DNA of 64,000 bases from Muscardinus avellanarius (GCA_963383645.1 OY726571.1:77792860-77856859); one strand, 5' to 3'; shown: positions 1-11,599, counted from the stretch's first letter. A program made the numbers and translations. Notes: generated by a model not told the origin, from the letters alone.

Positions 1-786
1 TAAGTGTTTTTTAATAAAAATATTCATAAAATAGAAATCAATATTGGTTATTACACTTGTTGAGTTTGAAGTAAGTGACCCATTAAAGTAGCTCCTCGAT
101 GAGTTGGTCTGATAGGTCCCACGTCACAGAAATGAGCACAGTTTTTTAATGCACACGTGTAGCTTGATACCAAGAGTGGCCTGTACCTAATAAAACTAGC
201 CAGATCACTAAGGAAAACATCTGTCTTGTTATCAGGCCAACACAAACTGCCTACAAGTTGAATACATAAAAGACTTGTTCATGTGAACATAGAGTTAGTC
301 TAGTTCAGCTGTTCTATCCATCCAAGCAAAAAATGGGTAGCCTAATCTCAAAAAATTATTTTTTTGGTTATTTTTTAAAATAGCCAATCTTGGTTTGACT
401 TGATAAATTCAAAGAAATCAAATAATAACATTTTTGCTATCTAAAAAAGGGGGGGCACAAGGGTACAAAAATTCATTTTAGGAATCTTATTTGTGAATCT
501 GTAAACTCAAATACTTTTTAAAATCTTTTCATCTATAAAGTTTACACTATGGTAGATTGTTGCACATCACATCCAAAGAGATGATGTCTTTATGGGGGCT
601 CGTTTTAATGAAATAGAACAAAAATGAAATGGCATACTGAGAACTTTTCATATCGAAATATTTATTCTGTCAATGTTTGTGCATATTATTGGTGCTTGAG
701 ACTCGATACAGATTTTATTTTACCATCTCTCACTTTATCTAAAGATTTCTCAGGCAGTCATGGAATGTTTAATTAAATATTGCTTC
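1..786. other. Unannotated AT-rich intron
   Basis: No SINE or L1 is recognisable and no exon is supported. The only low-complexity feature is a G7 run near 450. The last 15 bases before 802 form the left target-site duplication of the following L1-derived element. Confidence 0.5.
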
Positions 787-1588
787 AAGAGTTAATTTCT
801 CGACTTCCAGGAAGATGGCAACCGAGAAAAGCGGGGCTTAAGAGACCCGCTAACAACCAATCTCCATTACCACAAAAGCAGCGCCTTTCATAAACAGAAA
901 ACACCATCACCAGAGAAACAAAAAAATCACCAGGCTACAGAGAAAAAGCGGACTGAGAAAAGAGCTCAGAGCCACAGAGGAGATACACCGGCCTCACGCC
1001 CAAGGACGCGGCAGCAGCACCATACTGCCGGCGGTAGCGGCAAATTCACCGGACGGCTACAGCAAGCCGAGGTGAGCCGCTGCGGAACAGCCAGGCGGGA
1101 TTTCTCGCCGCAGGTAAAATCTAAAGCTCCCAATGGCTGAGCTCAGCACACGCCGCAGGGATTCAGAGTGGAAATCAAAACCAAGAAGAAATATGCCAGC
1201 CTCACGGCCGACGGCGGAGCAGCGGCACCATATTGCCACCGGCGGCAGCAGCAGAGAATTCACCGAATCCAGTACAGCTACATCTGCATACTCAAGAACA
1301 GTGAGTCAAATTGCGGGCCACAGAGGAGAAATCCCAGTACTGTACTCCCTGGGACTTGACCCAGTGGGGGAGGGGCGGTGGCAGAGATATCACACCATAG
1401 GAGAACGTACAACCTGGCACCCCCCACAGTCTAAAGCAGCCTCTATCGACTCTCTGGGTCGGAGACTCTGTGATACAACCCAGTAAAGGAGTAGTGAGGT
1501 CTGAGATACTACTGACTCGAGATCCAGAACACCTTAAGTCATAGTGACCCAAGGGAAGAACCCAGAGAAGGCACAAACTTTCGAAATC

Positions 1589-2715
1589 ATGGGAAAGAGG
1601 AATAATACTGGAGCAATGAATGCCCACAACCCCACAACATCAGAACCCGATAAAACAGAAAATCAGAGATTTCTAGAAGATCAAATCAGGAAAATAACTG
1701 TAGAAATAATAGAGGTGCTTCGAAAAGAACTCAGAGAGAGCCAAAAAGAGATAAAGGATGCAATTAATGAAGTAAAGGCCTCAATTCAAAGCACAAACAA
1801 CCGATTAAACCACATGGAGAATAGAATCTTGCTCTTAAAAGATGATCATTCCAAAAATGAACGCATAGCCGGGCGTGGTGGCGCACGCTTGTAATCCCCG
1901 CGCTTGGGAGGCGGAGACAGGAGGATCACGCAGGTTCGAAGCCAGCCGCGCGCGCTGGCTTAGGAGACCCTGTTTCTAAATAAAAATGTAAAAATAGGTC
2001 TGGGAGTGTAGCCCAGAGGTAGAAGGGCTTCCAGGAACCCCAGTACCACCAAAAAAAAAAAAAAAAATGAACGCATAGTTTCTAATTAGGAAAAAATATC
2101 CGACAGCAGGAATCTAACATTGAAGAAATATGGGCCCATTTTAAGAGAGCTAACCTAAGAATAATTGGAATAGAGGAGGGAAAAGAAAGTGAAACCAAAG
2201 GGATCAACAATCTCTTCAAGGAAGTAATAGCAGAAAATTTTCCAAACATAGAGCAAGAGGTTGATACACAGGTCCAGGAAACTTATAGAACTCCCTTTAG
2301 ACAGGATCGGAGAAGAGGATCCCCACGCTACATAATTGTCAAAATGACCAATGTGGAAGCCAAGCAGAGAATCTTAAAGGCAACAAAAACAAAGGACCAA
2401 GTGACATTCAGAGGCAAGCCAATTAGAATCACTCCAGACTTCCCAAACCAAGTCATGAGAGCCAGAAGGGCTTGGAGTAACATATTCCAAACTCTGAAAG
2501 AAAACAACTTCCAGCCCAAAATTTCCTACCCAGTAAAACTTTCTATCAAATTAGATGGAGAAATAAGAAGCTTCCATGACAAACAGAAACTGAAGGAATT
2601 TTTGTCTTCAAAACCAGCACTAGAGAAAATACTCAAAGAGATTAACTACAAAGAAGAAATAGGAAACACACACCAGAACCATAGAAACAAGAGTTTCCAT
2701 CCAACAGTCAACTAA
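1589..2715 (+). pseudogene. L1 ORF1 (ORF1p-like, RNA-binding), broken by a SINE and a stop
   Basis: It starts MGKRNNTGAMNAHNP, then has a heptad-rich coiled-coil segment (QIRKITVEIIEVLRKELR). After the inserted SINE come the RRM and C-terminal domains: PRYIIVKM, ITPDFPNQVMRARRAW, and a C-terminus ending in HPTVN and a stop at 2713. ORF1p is the trimeric nucleic-acid chaperone of L1. The frame is cut by a SINE at 1869-2062 and has an in-frame TAA at 2083-2085 just after it, so it makes no intact protein now. Confidence 0.85.
1869..2062 (+). mobile_element. B1-dID SINE, type II, inserted in L1 ORF1
   Basis: The 16-bp target-site duplication AAAAATGAACGCATAG (1853-1868, 2063-2078) shows a clean insertion into the coiled-coil/RRM boundary of ORF1. 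The left monomer carries the hairpin AAGCCAGC...GCTGGCTT at 1939-1961. The right monomer carries TTCCAGGAA at 2029-2037. Confidence 0.93.
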
Positions 2716-3821
2716 GATTGGTTATCTGTGGAGATTCATTACTCATGTTAGTCTTTTACCTATCTCTAAATGGTATTGTTTGCCTTTATTGTTGTTAATT
2801 TTTAGGATTTCTAGTTGGAATATTAATATACCTTCAGATATAGCATTTGGAAATATTTTATCCCATTCTATTAGTAACTGTTAACTCTGTTTACATTGTC
2901 TTTGGGTATACAATATTTTTTTTTTAATTTTTAGGGAGTTTGTATATTCTTCTGTTGCCTGTGCCATTGAAATCATATCCAAGAAATCACTGCCAATTTT
3001 AGTGTTGTGAGATTTTATGACCCAGATTTTCTCCTAAAAGTTTATAGTCTTAAGATTTATATTTAGGTCTTTTATCTATTTTGAGTTAATATTTGTATAT
3101 GGGATTAGGTAAGGGTCCAACTTTATTCTTTTCCATGTAATTATTATGTTTCAACAATATTTAGTTAAAATATTATTATTTCCACCACCAAATGTTCGTG
3201 GAAACCTTGTCAAAAATAACTTGACAATATAGGGAAGAATTTAGCTCTAGGCTTTTATTTAACTCCAATGGTTTATATATCTGCCTTTAGAATAGTACTA
3301 CACTGTTTCAATTATTGTAGCTTTATATGGTTTGAAATCAGAAAATATATATCTTCTAGCTTTGTTCTTTTTCAAGATTGTTTTGGGTATCTAGAGTCCA
3401 TATTCCATATTAGGATAGATTTTTTTCTGAAAAATAAATATATAAATATATGATAGTTTCACCTAAAAAATAGAAAAAAATATTCTCTGGTAAGAAAGAA
3501 AGCAAAAAGAAATATTGAAATGTTATCTTTAAGTCATCAAAAGCTTGGTATCAGACAAATGAAACTGTTATGTGAGATTATCATTGTTAATTTTGGATAA
3601 ATTGCTATAATACTAGATGTCAACCACTAAGCCAAGCATGGGAGGGAGGGATGGGGAGAGAATGGGGTTGGGATCGGGTGGGGGCTGACTGGGCGATGTG
3701 TGCATGTATGTCTACAAAAGTTTGTATCCCACTATGATGTATGAATACAGTGCACCAATAAAAAATAAAATAAAATAAAGTAACATATACAGATTTTTTT
3801 AAAAAAAAGAGTTAATTTCTC

Positions 3822-5019
3822 AATAAGCAACATTCTGAGTCCCATGATTGGAGACTGGGCTTGAAAAACCCATTCAGATTGTCTTTATGGAATTCCTTAG
3901 AATAAAGCATGGACAGTTGCTGAAATAAGGCGTAACTAGCTCAGCCTCCTGTGAAAAATCCCTGTACACAGGTGCCTTTGTTCACTGTTTAAAAAGTCAT
4001 TTTTGCAGCCAGAGACTTCATTCTGAGTATAAGTCATATTTGAAAGGAAAGCTTTTCTTTTAGATACAATTTAAGCTATTTGAGATCATTACAAAAGCAT
4101 GTAGTCTAGGGATCAGCAAGGTTTTTTGGTAAAAAGATTGATACGAAATATGCAGTCGCACACATATGTCCGCATATGCATATGTTGATACATATATTTC
4201 AAGACAAAACATTTCTACAAATTGTTATTGATGAAATTTAAAATATTGCACAATTTGAAAAATGTAGGTCTAGTTAGAAGAATGGAATTGCTACTTTAAT
4301 ATTTAGGATAAAATTTCACTTATTCAAGTTCAAAGTTATTATTCTCGGTCGATAAAATCAGTTGTTAATATTGATTTGTTAGTATTGATATGTAATGAAG
4401 TTTTGTGTATTTCATCTTTGAAGAGTATCGATTCCTATCAGTATATCATGATAGCAACTGAGCATATTTATGAATTGAAAGACACTTAAAGAATTTTAGT
4501 GGGTTTTTTGTCATTTATCAGATCAATTGCTTCTAATTTGAAAGTTAGATGTAAGCCCCTCTCATTGGCACAGATAATGGACTTTTAAGTATGGACATTT
4601 CCTTTGCACTTGTCCTGAGGCCTAAAACATGCTGTCGGAATTATAGTTTGAGCTCAGAAATTATGTCTGCTGCAGATTTGTGTGGGAATGGAGAGGATGT
4701 TTATTGCTTCAACTTTGACGTCATTGTAAATGTATAATGAAGCTTGACATTACTTGCGATTTAAACATTATTTGTTAAAATGACTTTAGTATGCATTTTA
4801 CATCAAAGCAAAATTTATGTAATTTTAGGTTGAATTTCTTAAGAAACATTGTCAAGTCTGTAGCAAATGCTAATTTACAAGTGTTTGATAATAATGTTTT
4901 TAGACAGTTCTGCCCTCTGAGAAATTTTTTTTCTCAGCCATGAGCTAAGAAAAGCCACAATAAAACTTTACCACTACTAAACCATCATCTACTGTGTAGG
5001 AGGACAAGTTAAGATAGTC
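3822..5019. other. Unannotated intron, AT-rich unique sequence
   Basis: No SINE or recognisable transposon and no coding signal. It has a run of CATATG-type short palindromes at 4162-4195 and long AT-rich stretches. Confidence 0.45.
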
Positions 5020-5054
5020 TTTTTTTTTTTTTCTGACCAAAAAAAAAAAAAAAA
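5020..5054. repeat. T-run / A-run inverted homopolymer
   Basis: A run of about 13 T, the loop CTGACC, then about 16 A. In RNA this would fold as a U-A hairpin. It may be the join of two poly-A/T tails, but no element is recognisable on either side. Confidence 0.6.
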
Positions 5055-5970
5055 TCACGGAGCCGATAAAAGTTGAGACCGTGAGAATGAAATCCACTTT
5101 TGACGCAATAACATATGACATTTGAATTTTTTCCAAAATATTCAATGATGAGTAATAGGCTCAGCTTTCCCAAGCTTCATAAATTTGTCCACCTAAACCA
5201 TTTTCCATTTCACATCAACCTTTTAGTCACCATCAGTAGTGACAAATCATAGCAGATCCCACCTTGGGTTTTTAATGAATTAGTGTCTCCCCAACTGCTT
5301 TGAAAAATATTCTTGTCTGCTGTTGTCTCATGCAAACTGTTCACTCAGGCTAATTGTCACTCGTTTCAATCTTGGCATCAACGCCACGAATAACAACTTA
5401 GAAGTATTAGTAACATATGTCAGTGCGTGAAAGCCAAGGAAAGCCACGCAAGATTGTTTGCTGTGTTCTCCATTTGACTGCTGATGCAGGTCCTGGTGTC
5501 CTCGACTCAGTGTGTGTACAACATGGAAAAGAGAATGGGAGTAGAAGGAGACGAGACCAGGGCAGTCGGGTTATGGTGGGTTTGTAGTCATGCTGGCCAT
5601 TCACAAAGGCTCGGGAGAGATCTCCATGACACTGGTCTTTTGGGCTGTTTTGTATGTTTGCTTGGTCTTACTCGTGCTCCTTGAACTGGGAGGAGAAACT
5701 CGAAAGGGGAAACCGCATGGAAGCAGTTTAGTCTGAAGCTGTTTGTGTTGAATAATCAGAAGTGGGGGGACTAGAACACCACCATCTGGGGGTGCCACTC
5801 AAATGCTCTCCCTTTTCTGAAGAACAAATGGAAAACCATTGTTTTTTGCTGTTTTTTTTTTTTTAACACTGAGTGAAAAATAGCAATTTCACAAGAGGGG
5901 AACACCTGATGCATGTTGCACAGAGTACCTTTGCATTATGGAAGAAATAGGAAGGATGCTGACGTGATCA
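5055..5970. other. Unannotated intron
   Basis: Unique-looking sequence with no element or exon that I can support. There is a T11 run near 5854. Confidence 0.4.
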
Positions 5971-5979
5971 CCTCTTGTG

Positions 5980-6085
5980 TATCAGATACTGAGCCGAGCC
6001 TAAACCTCCTGGCATTTAGCTGCCATAGCAACATCATGAGTAGGTATTGTAATTTTATAAAACGAGGAAGGGAAGTTCAAATACA
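5980..6085 (-). mobile_element. MIR fragment (antisense)
   Basis: The order TACTGAGCCGAGCCTAAAC, then GTAGGTATTGTAATTTTATA, then AAACGAGGAAGG follows the reverse complement of the MIR 3' half. It is old and diverged. Confidence 0.45.
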
Positions 6086-6157
6086 TAGTTATGGGTTGGT
6101 TGTTTACTAGAGAGGGAACCCAGGGACATTCCACCTCTAAGATATGCCCCCAATCCT

Positions 6158-6298
6158 TTATTTTTTTTCATTTATTTTATATTTTATTTTGAAACAGGGT
6201 CTCTCTAAGTTGCTGAGAATCTAGCTAGGTTGCTGAGGCTGTCTTCGAACCTGTGATCTTTCTATCTGGGCCTCCCAAGTACTGAAACTACACAGGTA
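6158..6298 (-). mobile_element. B1-dID SINE, left monomer only
   Basis: TTTTGAAACAGGGTCTCTC through GCCTCCCAAGTACTGAAACT is the reverse complement of the B1-like half. The ID half is missing, so the copy is truncated at its 3' end. It is diverged. Confidence 0.75.
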
Positions 6299-6344
6299 GT
6301 TTGTTTGTTTTTAACTTCTATTGCTAGCAAGATCTCAGGTGTTT

Positions 6345-6556
6345 AGAACAGTGCTGTCTAATAGGACCTTGAGTAGGGAGAGAAAGGTTCTATGCCTTTG
6401 CTGTCAAACATGGTGGCAACTAGCCTTTTATGGCTGTTGAACACTTCAAAGGCATTCAGAGGCTAGTGCAGCTGAGAAGCTGAGTCTTTAATTTTATTTG
6501 CTTTTAATTCAGTTTAATTTAAATGTATCTCTCACCTACTATGTTGGACAGTTCAA
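6345..6556. mobile_element. MER5A-like hAT nonautonomous DNA transposon
   Basis: The start CAGTGCTGTCTAATAGGA and the late segment TATGTTGGACAGTTCAA form the diverged terminal inverted repeats of MER5A (CAGCACTGTCCAATA...). The AT-rich middle (TTAATTTTATTTGCTTTTAATT) also fits. It is shared across placental mammals, so it predates rodents. Confidence 0.7.
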
Positions 6557-7432
6557 CTCTGATCTGTTCAAGCCAGTTCACCAGTGATTCTGCCTTTATC
6601 ACTTGATTTGAAGAGTTATTATGTGACTTAAACTTACCTTAGAATGCTTTCTTAAATGCGTTACATTAATATTTAATTTTACCTATGCCAGATAAAATGT
6701 TGAGCACCAGGTCTCAATAGATAATACTTGTGAGAATTGATTTTCCACTTTAGAAAGGGAACTAATAAGTCCCTGATTAACTGTGTCGGTGAGCATTCTC
6801 AGTGCTCTCATCCTAACCTGACCACGCAACTAAGAGGAAGGTTTATTTTCTTACGGGACCTTGGGAATGGGTGACATACAAGTCAGATGTGGTCACTGCC
6901 CTCAGGGAACTTTATAAGCCCGGTGGGGGAAAACCACATAGAAATAATGGGCAGTTATAATAGCACATTAGAAAATACAGAATGTTTTGCAGTTGGGAAA
7001 AGACACAGAATGTAGTCTCAATTCAAGGAAGGCCCTAGGAGAAAGCTCGTGGAGGTGTGCTTAGGCAGAGGTTAGCTCTGTCATCCAGAGGAGCAGTGAG
7101 GTCAGTGCCGGGTGTGTGGGGGTCTCCAGGCCAGAGAGCAGGGAGCTGAGGAAGGGAGCAGAATCCAGGGGCACCGGGCTGTAGCGTGCGAACTTGGAGG
7201 CCACTGATGCTTCTGTGCACAGAGCAGGGCAGAGAAGGGGGATAAGGCTGGCCAGGGCTGGGAGCAGGAAGGATCAGATCATCGGCACAGTATGGAAACC
7301 TGGAGGATAGGTAGAATTTTAACCAAAAGCCATTGTTTTCACAGTGATATTACTGGACTTTCATTGCTCTTTCTTAGTTAATTAATTCAAGTTTCAGAAT
7401 CCTTTCTAACTATATCAGTAAGAAGAACTATA
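6557..7432. other. Unannotated intron
   Basis: No repeat family recognised. The part at 7030-7270 is G-rich and purine-rich but has no splice or coding support. Confidence 0.4.
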
Positions 7433-7440
7433 AATCTGCC

Positions 7441-7626
7441 CCCCCCCCCTTTTTATGGTACTGGGAATGGAACCCTTCTAACTCCGGGCTATACTTCCAG
7501 ACCTATTTTATATTTTATTTGGAAACAGGGTCTCTTAAGCCAGCGCCGCTGGCTTCGAACCTGCGCGATCCTCCTGTCTCCGCCTCCCAGGCGCGGGGAT
7601 TACAAGCGTGCGCCACCACGCCCGGC
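7441..7626 (-). mobile_element. B1-dID SINE, type II
   Basis: Target-site duplication AATCTGCC at 7433-7440 and 7627-7634. The hairpin arms AAGCCAGC/GCTGGCTT are perfect around a GCC loop near 7538. The TTCC motif of the right monomer has decayed to CCCTTCTAA here. Confidence 0.9.
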
Positions 7627-7828
7627 AATCTGCCTGTTTTAAGAGGCTGGATAGCACTGTGCAACCACTGAGTTTCCTCTTGCATGTCAGAACTCTCCTT
7701 TTTTTTCTTTTTTAACAAATCTAAAATTCCTTAGACATGTTCATCCCTTAAACTGCCCTAACATATATATTCTAGTAACAAAAAGATAGATTTGGAAGAT
7801 CGTCAGCGTAAGACGCTTTTTTCCACCT

Positions 7829-8042
7829 TTTTTTTTTTTTTCTTTTTGTACTGTGGATTGAACCCAGGTGCCTTCTACCTCTAAGCTGTACTTCCCCAGC
7901 CCTATTATATGCTTTGTTTTGAAACAGGGTCTCACTAGGTTGCTGGGAGTCTCTACCTTGCCAAGGCAGTCTTGAACCTGCAGTCCTCCTGTCTCAGCCT
8001 CCCAAGTCCTGGGATTACAGGCATGCATCACCACACCCAGCT
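7829..8042 (-). mobile_element. B1-dID SINE, type I
   Basis: A poly-T head is followed by GTACTGTGGATTGAACCCAG, then TTTTGAAACAGGGTCTCAC, ending GCATGCATCACCACACCCAG. It is the full dimer in reverse complement. Confidence 0.9.
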
Positions 8043-8049
8043 CCCTTCT

Positions 8050-8815
8050 GGACTTAATATTTACTTTTCTCTTCTGTGATTACAAGAAGTACCCTTTGGT
8101 GTATCTTGCAGTGGTTAATAGTATTAGGAATGACTAGCAAAGCAGTATTATAATTGGATTCTCCCATCCAGCCTATTGGTTGAGAGCTTAGTCTTCTAAA
8201 GTTACTTGCACAGAGGCCACGTATGTGGTGTAAAGTTGATGTTGATGATACTGAGACTAGGAATTTCACTCGGCGATCATTTCTTGTTTTTAAGCTGTTT
8301 TGGCCTAATGGAGAGTGGGCAGATCATCACTATTAATAGCTCACAGGTGAACTTTATTGATAGTGAAAAAACCTGCCTGGGAATGATCACCTTAGGGAAA
8401 ATAGAGACAATTTACAGATCAGGTGCTTTTATATCTGTATAGTTTTGTATGTTTAGTTTCATGCTGAACATTAACAAACTTCCTAGGATTTCTAAAAGTA
8501 TTTGATCAGTTTTATCTTTTGGAAACACACACACAAAATATAAATTCAGAGAAGTGTTCCTGTAGCAGTCGTAAGCAAAAAAAAAAAAAAAAGATATGCA
8601 AAATATGGTTGAAACATAGAGGACTGAGCTCTATAAACCAACGTCAGTCAATAGACATGCCAAATGATTTTCTCCTTTTTGATGTCTACTATTCATTTTT
8701 CTCTCTCTCTCTGCATGCATGACAGCTTTAATGTTTTACATGGAAGAGTTGTAAAAAAAAAATTAGTGTAGCTTCAGGGACTGATTGTGTGCAGCAAACA
8801 TTAAGTCAGTTCCCA
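8050..8815. other. Unannotated intron
   Basis: Unique AT-rich sequence with short A runs at 8578-8594 and 8752-8762. No element or exon is supported. Confidence 0.4.
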
Positions 8816-8819
8816 TGAA

Positions 8820-9110
8820 CAGCCCCCTGGTGCAACCCTTAATAAATGCAAACTTTATTTTTAGTAATGACCTTTCGTAATGTGAGCCTTGATCCGTTGA
8901 GATGCTGTTCACTTTTGATGCATCTCCAAATCCCTTTTTTTATGCATTTTAAATCAACACACGCTTGCTCTGAATTTATGCATGTGGATAGACGGAGATG
9001 TAATTTAAACACATCTGTTCAAATATGCATTTCAGATCAACTTGGTGCCGGTTCTCATAATACGATGGAGTTTTTGACGGGTATTATATCCCTAAAGTAC
9101 ACAACAGATG
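8820..9110. promoter_or_regulatory. Candidate noncoding regulatory block rich in ATGCA(T/A) motifs
   Basis: Repeat-free stretch with several octamer-like cores: AATGCAAA near 8847, GATGCATC near 8918, TATGCATT near 8941, TTATGCATG near 8977 and ATATGCATTTC near 9022. POU-domain proteins bind ATGCAAAT-like sites. The regulatory role is inferred from motif density only; conservation was not testable here. Confidence 0.25.
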
Positions 9111-10480
9111 GTATTTATTAGAGAATGAATAGAAATGAAGTTTAAGGATGTTGAGCTTTTTGTCTTAAGTCACTCATTTTTTAGTCATAAAACAATAACA
9201 GTCTGAAGTCCTATGTCCCTGTGATAAAGCCTTGTGTGGGACTATACCTTGTTAGATGAATGGCAGACAAATAGAAACTGAACATATATAGTAGTAGTCA
9301 GTGTCACCAAGAAAAATTAGATGAGAAAGAGGTAGAATAAATAACAGGCTATTAATAATTAGTTACTAAGTACAGTTAATATCATACGTCACATAAATGT
9401 TGGATGTAAGTAGATCAAATTGCCTTACTATAAATCTCCATTCACTTGAGGTGTACGTCAATGAATACTTTCAGATTTGTTAAAAATATTATTATACCTC
9501 AGAATCATTATTTGGGTGTGTGAAATAATATTTCTTTATTAATCTATAAAGCTAATCTTCAGCCCCTCAAATACTTGCACTGGGAATAAATGGCATAAGA
9601 TATCTATTATATGTTGACCTCGAATTGGTATACAGAAGCTCACAGCCTTTCAGACTTAGCAGTTTCAGCTGTAGGCTCCACCTACATAAATGTCATTTCA
9701 GTAAACACAGAGAAAATGACATCAACACCTATCACTCTGCCCCCTTGCTCGTCGTACTCCCTTCCAAGCCTCCTGCCCTCTGTGCACCATGATGCCCACT
9801 CCTGAAGACAGCACAGTTGTCCCTTTGATGAGAACCCCAGTGAGAGACCAAGGATGCTCACAGCATTTCCCTCTGCGATTCATAACACCAGGAACCAGTG
9901 TCAAAGAGCTCGATCCAGACGAACAAACAAAATCTGAACATACATACCTTTCTCTTGTATTTGGTAGGGACGCGTTTTTCTGTCCCCAACGAGATGCAAG
10001 TAAACCAGACTAAGAGGACTCGTAAGCTATCATTGACTTCTCTACACAGCGCCGCAAAGAAGTCTTTTTCTCATAGACTTAGAGTGCAAAGGGAAAGTGA
10101 TGATTTGCAAGGTAACTTGCAGTTATGCTAGGCAGTAATAGAAAACATTTTAAAATATTTGAAATAATATAATTGCTTTGCACTGGGAACACGTACATGA
10201 ATAAAAGATGTTAGCAGGTGTCCTGCTAGTATGGAAGCTCATGCTGTTGTATTTATTGGAAATATGCACACCATCAACAGATTTAAATTTGTAAAGAGTA
10301 ATCGAAACACAAATGGTTGGAATAAAAACTCCAGCTTAAAATCATGTAACTCCTTTATATGGAATTTTTCAATGTAATAAAGTTTGTGTATCAAATTTTC
10401 TTTCTATCTTTAGACTTTTTTCATGGTCACTCTGAAAATCATACTTGGTTTTCATGGTATTTCAGATTTTTCCTAAAATA
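9111..10480. other. Unannotated intron
   Basis: Largely unique. Open frames around 9611-10131 have no splice sites or recognisable protein similarity. No transposon was recognised. Confidence 0.4.
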
Positions 10481-10701
10481 CATTATTTTTAATTTTTTTT
10501 ATTTTTGTGTTGGGGATTGAGCTGAAGGACATTCTACCTCCAAGCTATAACCCCAGCCCTATTTTTTACTTTTATATTGAAATGAGGTCTCACTAGGTTG
10601 ATGAGAGTCTCACTACTTGCTGAGACTGTCCTCGAACCTGTGATCCTTCTGTTTTAGCCTCCCAAGTACAAGGATTACAAGAGTGCACCACTATGCCAAG
10701 C
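10481..10701 (-). mobile_element. B1-dID SINE, type I
   Basis: Target-site duplication TCCTAAAATA (10471-10480, 10702-10711). The full dimer is in reverse complement with moderate divergence. Confidence 0.92.
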
Positions 10702-10711
10702 TCCTAAAATA

Positions 10712-11440
10712 ATTTATCGCTTAACATACCATTCTCCTCATGTTGGATATTAGATCATATATACAGGTTGTTGGTAATATTTTTAATTTTTGATGAGTAG
10801 GGACTTTATGGGCTGCAGTGTTTGTGGCTAGTAACATACAGCCTGGTGATATCACATCATTAAGGTCAAAGTTCAAAGAAACATTTTCTTAGTATTTCAT
10901 GTTCATCAGTAAAACTGACTTTGAAGAACTGCATTGAAGCTTAATGTCCGCCGCTCGTATTTTATTTTCAAATCTCTGTTGTGGTGCTGAATTCTTAAGG
11001 ACACAGTCCAAGATGAAAGTTTTTTTGGCATGCATTTTGAATTTGGTAAGTAAAGAATACTTCTGTAGAATGCCGTTAGGTTTCTGGTGAGGTAAGTCCT
11101 TCCTTCCCTCTCTTCCTTTCTTCTGTGTCGTTTTTCATCTCATCAATTTTTTTATGATTAACGTTTATTTGACTTTATTGCTGTTAGGTTGTTTTACCGT
11201 GGTTATAGAAAATATACTGTCAAAGCTCTTGGTTTATTAATGTGGCTAACTGAATTCAAAGAGGGCATCTCTCAAAACTTTCTGACTCCAAAATATCCCT
11301 TTGTGAAGGTCAGAGCTGACTACTTGCTACTCTTTTCTGTTGTTCAGTTCACTTAGAGTTGAAAACGTAAGAAACATACATTTTGTGTCATGCTAAATAT
11401 TATTAAAACAAAAACCAGGGAAGATGGCAAATCTAAGTGC
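10712..11440. other. Unannotated intron
   Basis: No repeat family or exon recognised apart from a short CT-rich patch at 11098-11122. Confidence 0.4.
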
Positions 11441-11443
11441 TCC

Positions 11444-11448
11444 AGTGT

Positions 11449-11499
<51 letters not shown>
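11444..11499. repeat. (TG)n microsatellite
   Basis: About 28 TG units with one TATG interruption near the start. It directly abuts the 3' end of a truncated SINE. Confidence 0.97.
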
Positions 11500-11504
<5 letters not shown>

Positions 11505-11541
11505 GGAGGTGGAACCCAGGAGCTTTCTACCTCCTGATCCC
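11500..11541 (-). mobile_element. B1-dID SINE remnant (ID part only)
   Basis: ACTGGAGGTGGAACCCAGGA and TTTCTACCTCC are the reverse complement of the right-monomer 3' end. The rest is lost. Confidence 0.6.
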
Positions 11542-11599
11542 ATAGTGTGAGCACCTCACCTTTCTGAAACTCTGCCAAAAAAGCATTTGGCCCCCTCGG

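Larger units (their letters stand above)
802..3806 (+). mobile_element. L1-derived composite element lacking ORF2 (HAL1-like)
   Basis: The element is bounded by a perfect 15-bp target-site duplication AAGAGTTAATTTCTC at 787-801 and 3807-3821, so it went in as one unit. Parts in order: a GC-rich 5' region with CpGs (802-1588); an L1 ORF1 in sense (1589-2715, interrupted); a stretch of old L1 ORF2 in antisense (about 2800-3450, similar to the reverse complement of the ORF2 3' half); then a G-rich 3' UTR (about 3630-3700) and an A-rich tail (3757-3806). No sense ORF2 (endonuclease/reverse transcriptase) is present. This is the layout of half-L1 (HAL1) elements, which borrow ORF2 protein from full L1s. 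Twin-priming inversion does not explain it, because the 5' part is in sense. Confidence 0.75.

Noticed and set aside
1133..1486. 117-codon open frame upstream of L1 ORF1
   Set aside because: It lies in the GC-rich 5' region of the L1-derived element and has no resemblance to a known protein that I recognise.
802..3806. 5' inversion by twin priming as the origin of the antisense L1 part
   Set aside because: Twin priming inverts the 5' part. Here the 5' part and ORF1 are in sense and only the middle is reversed.
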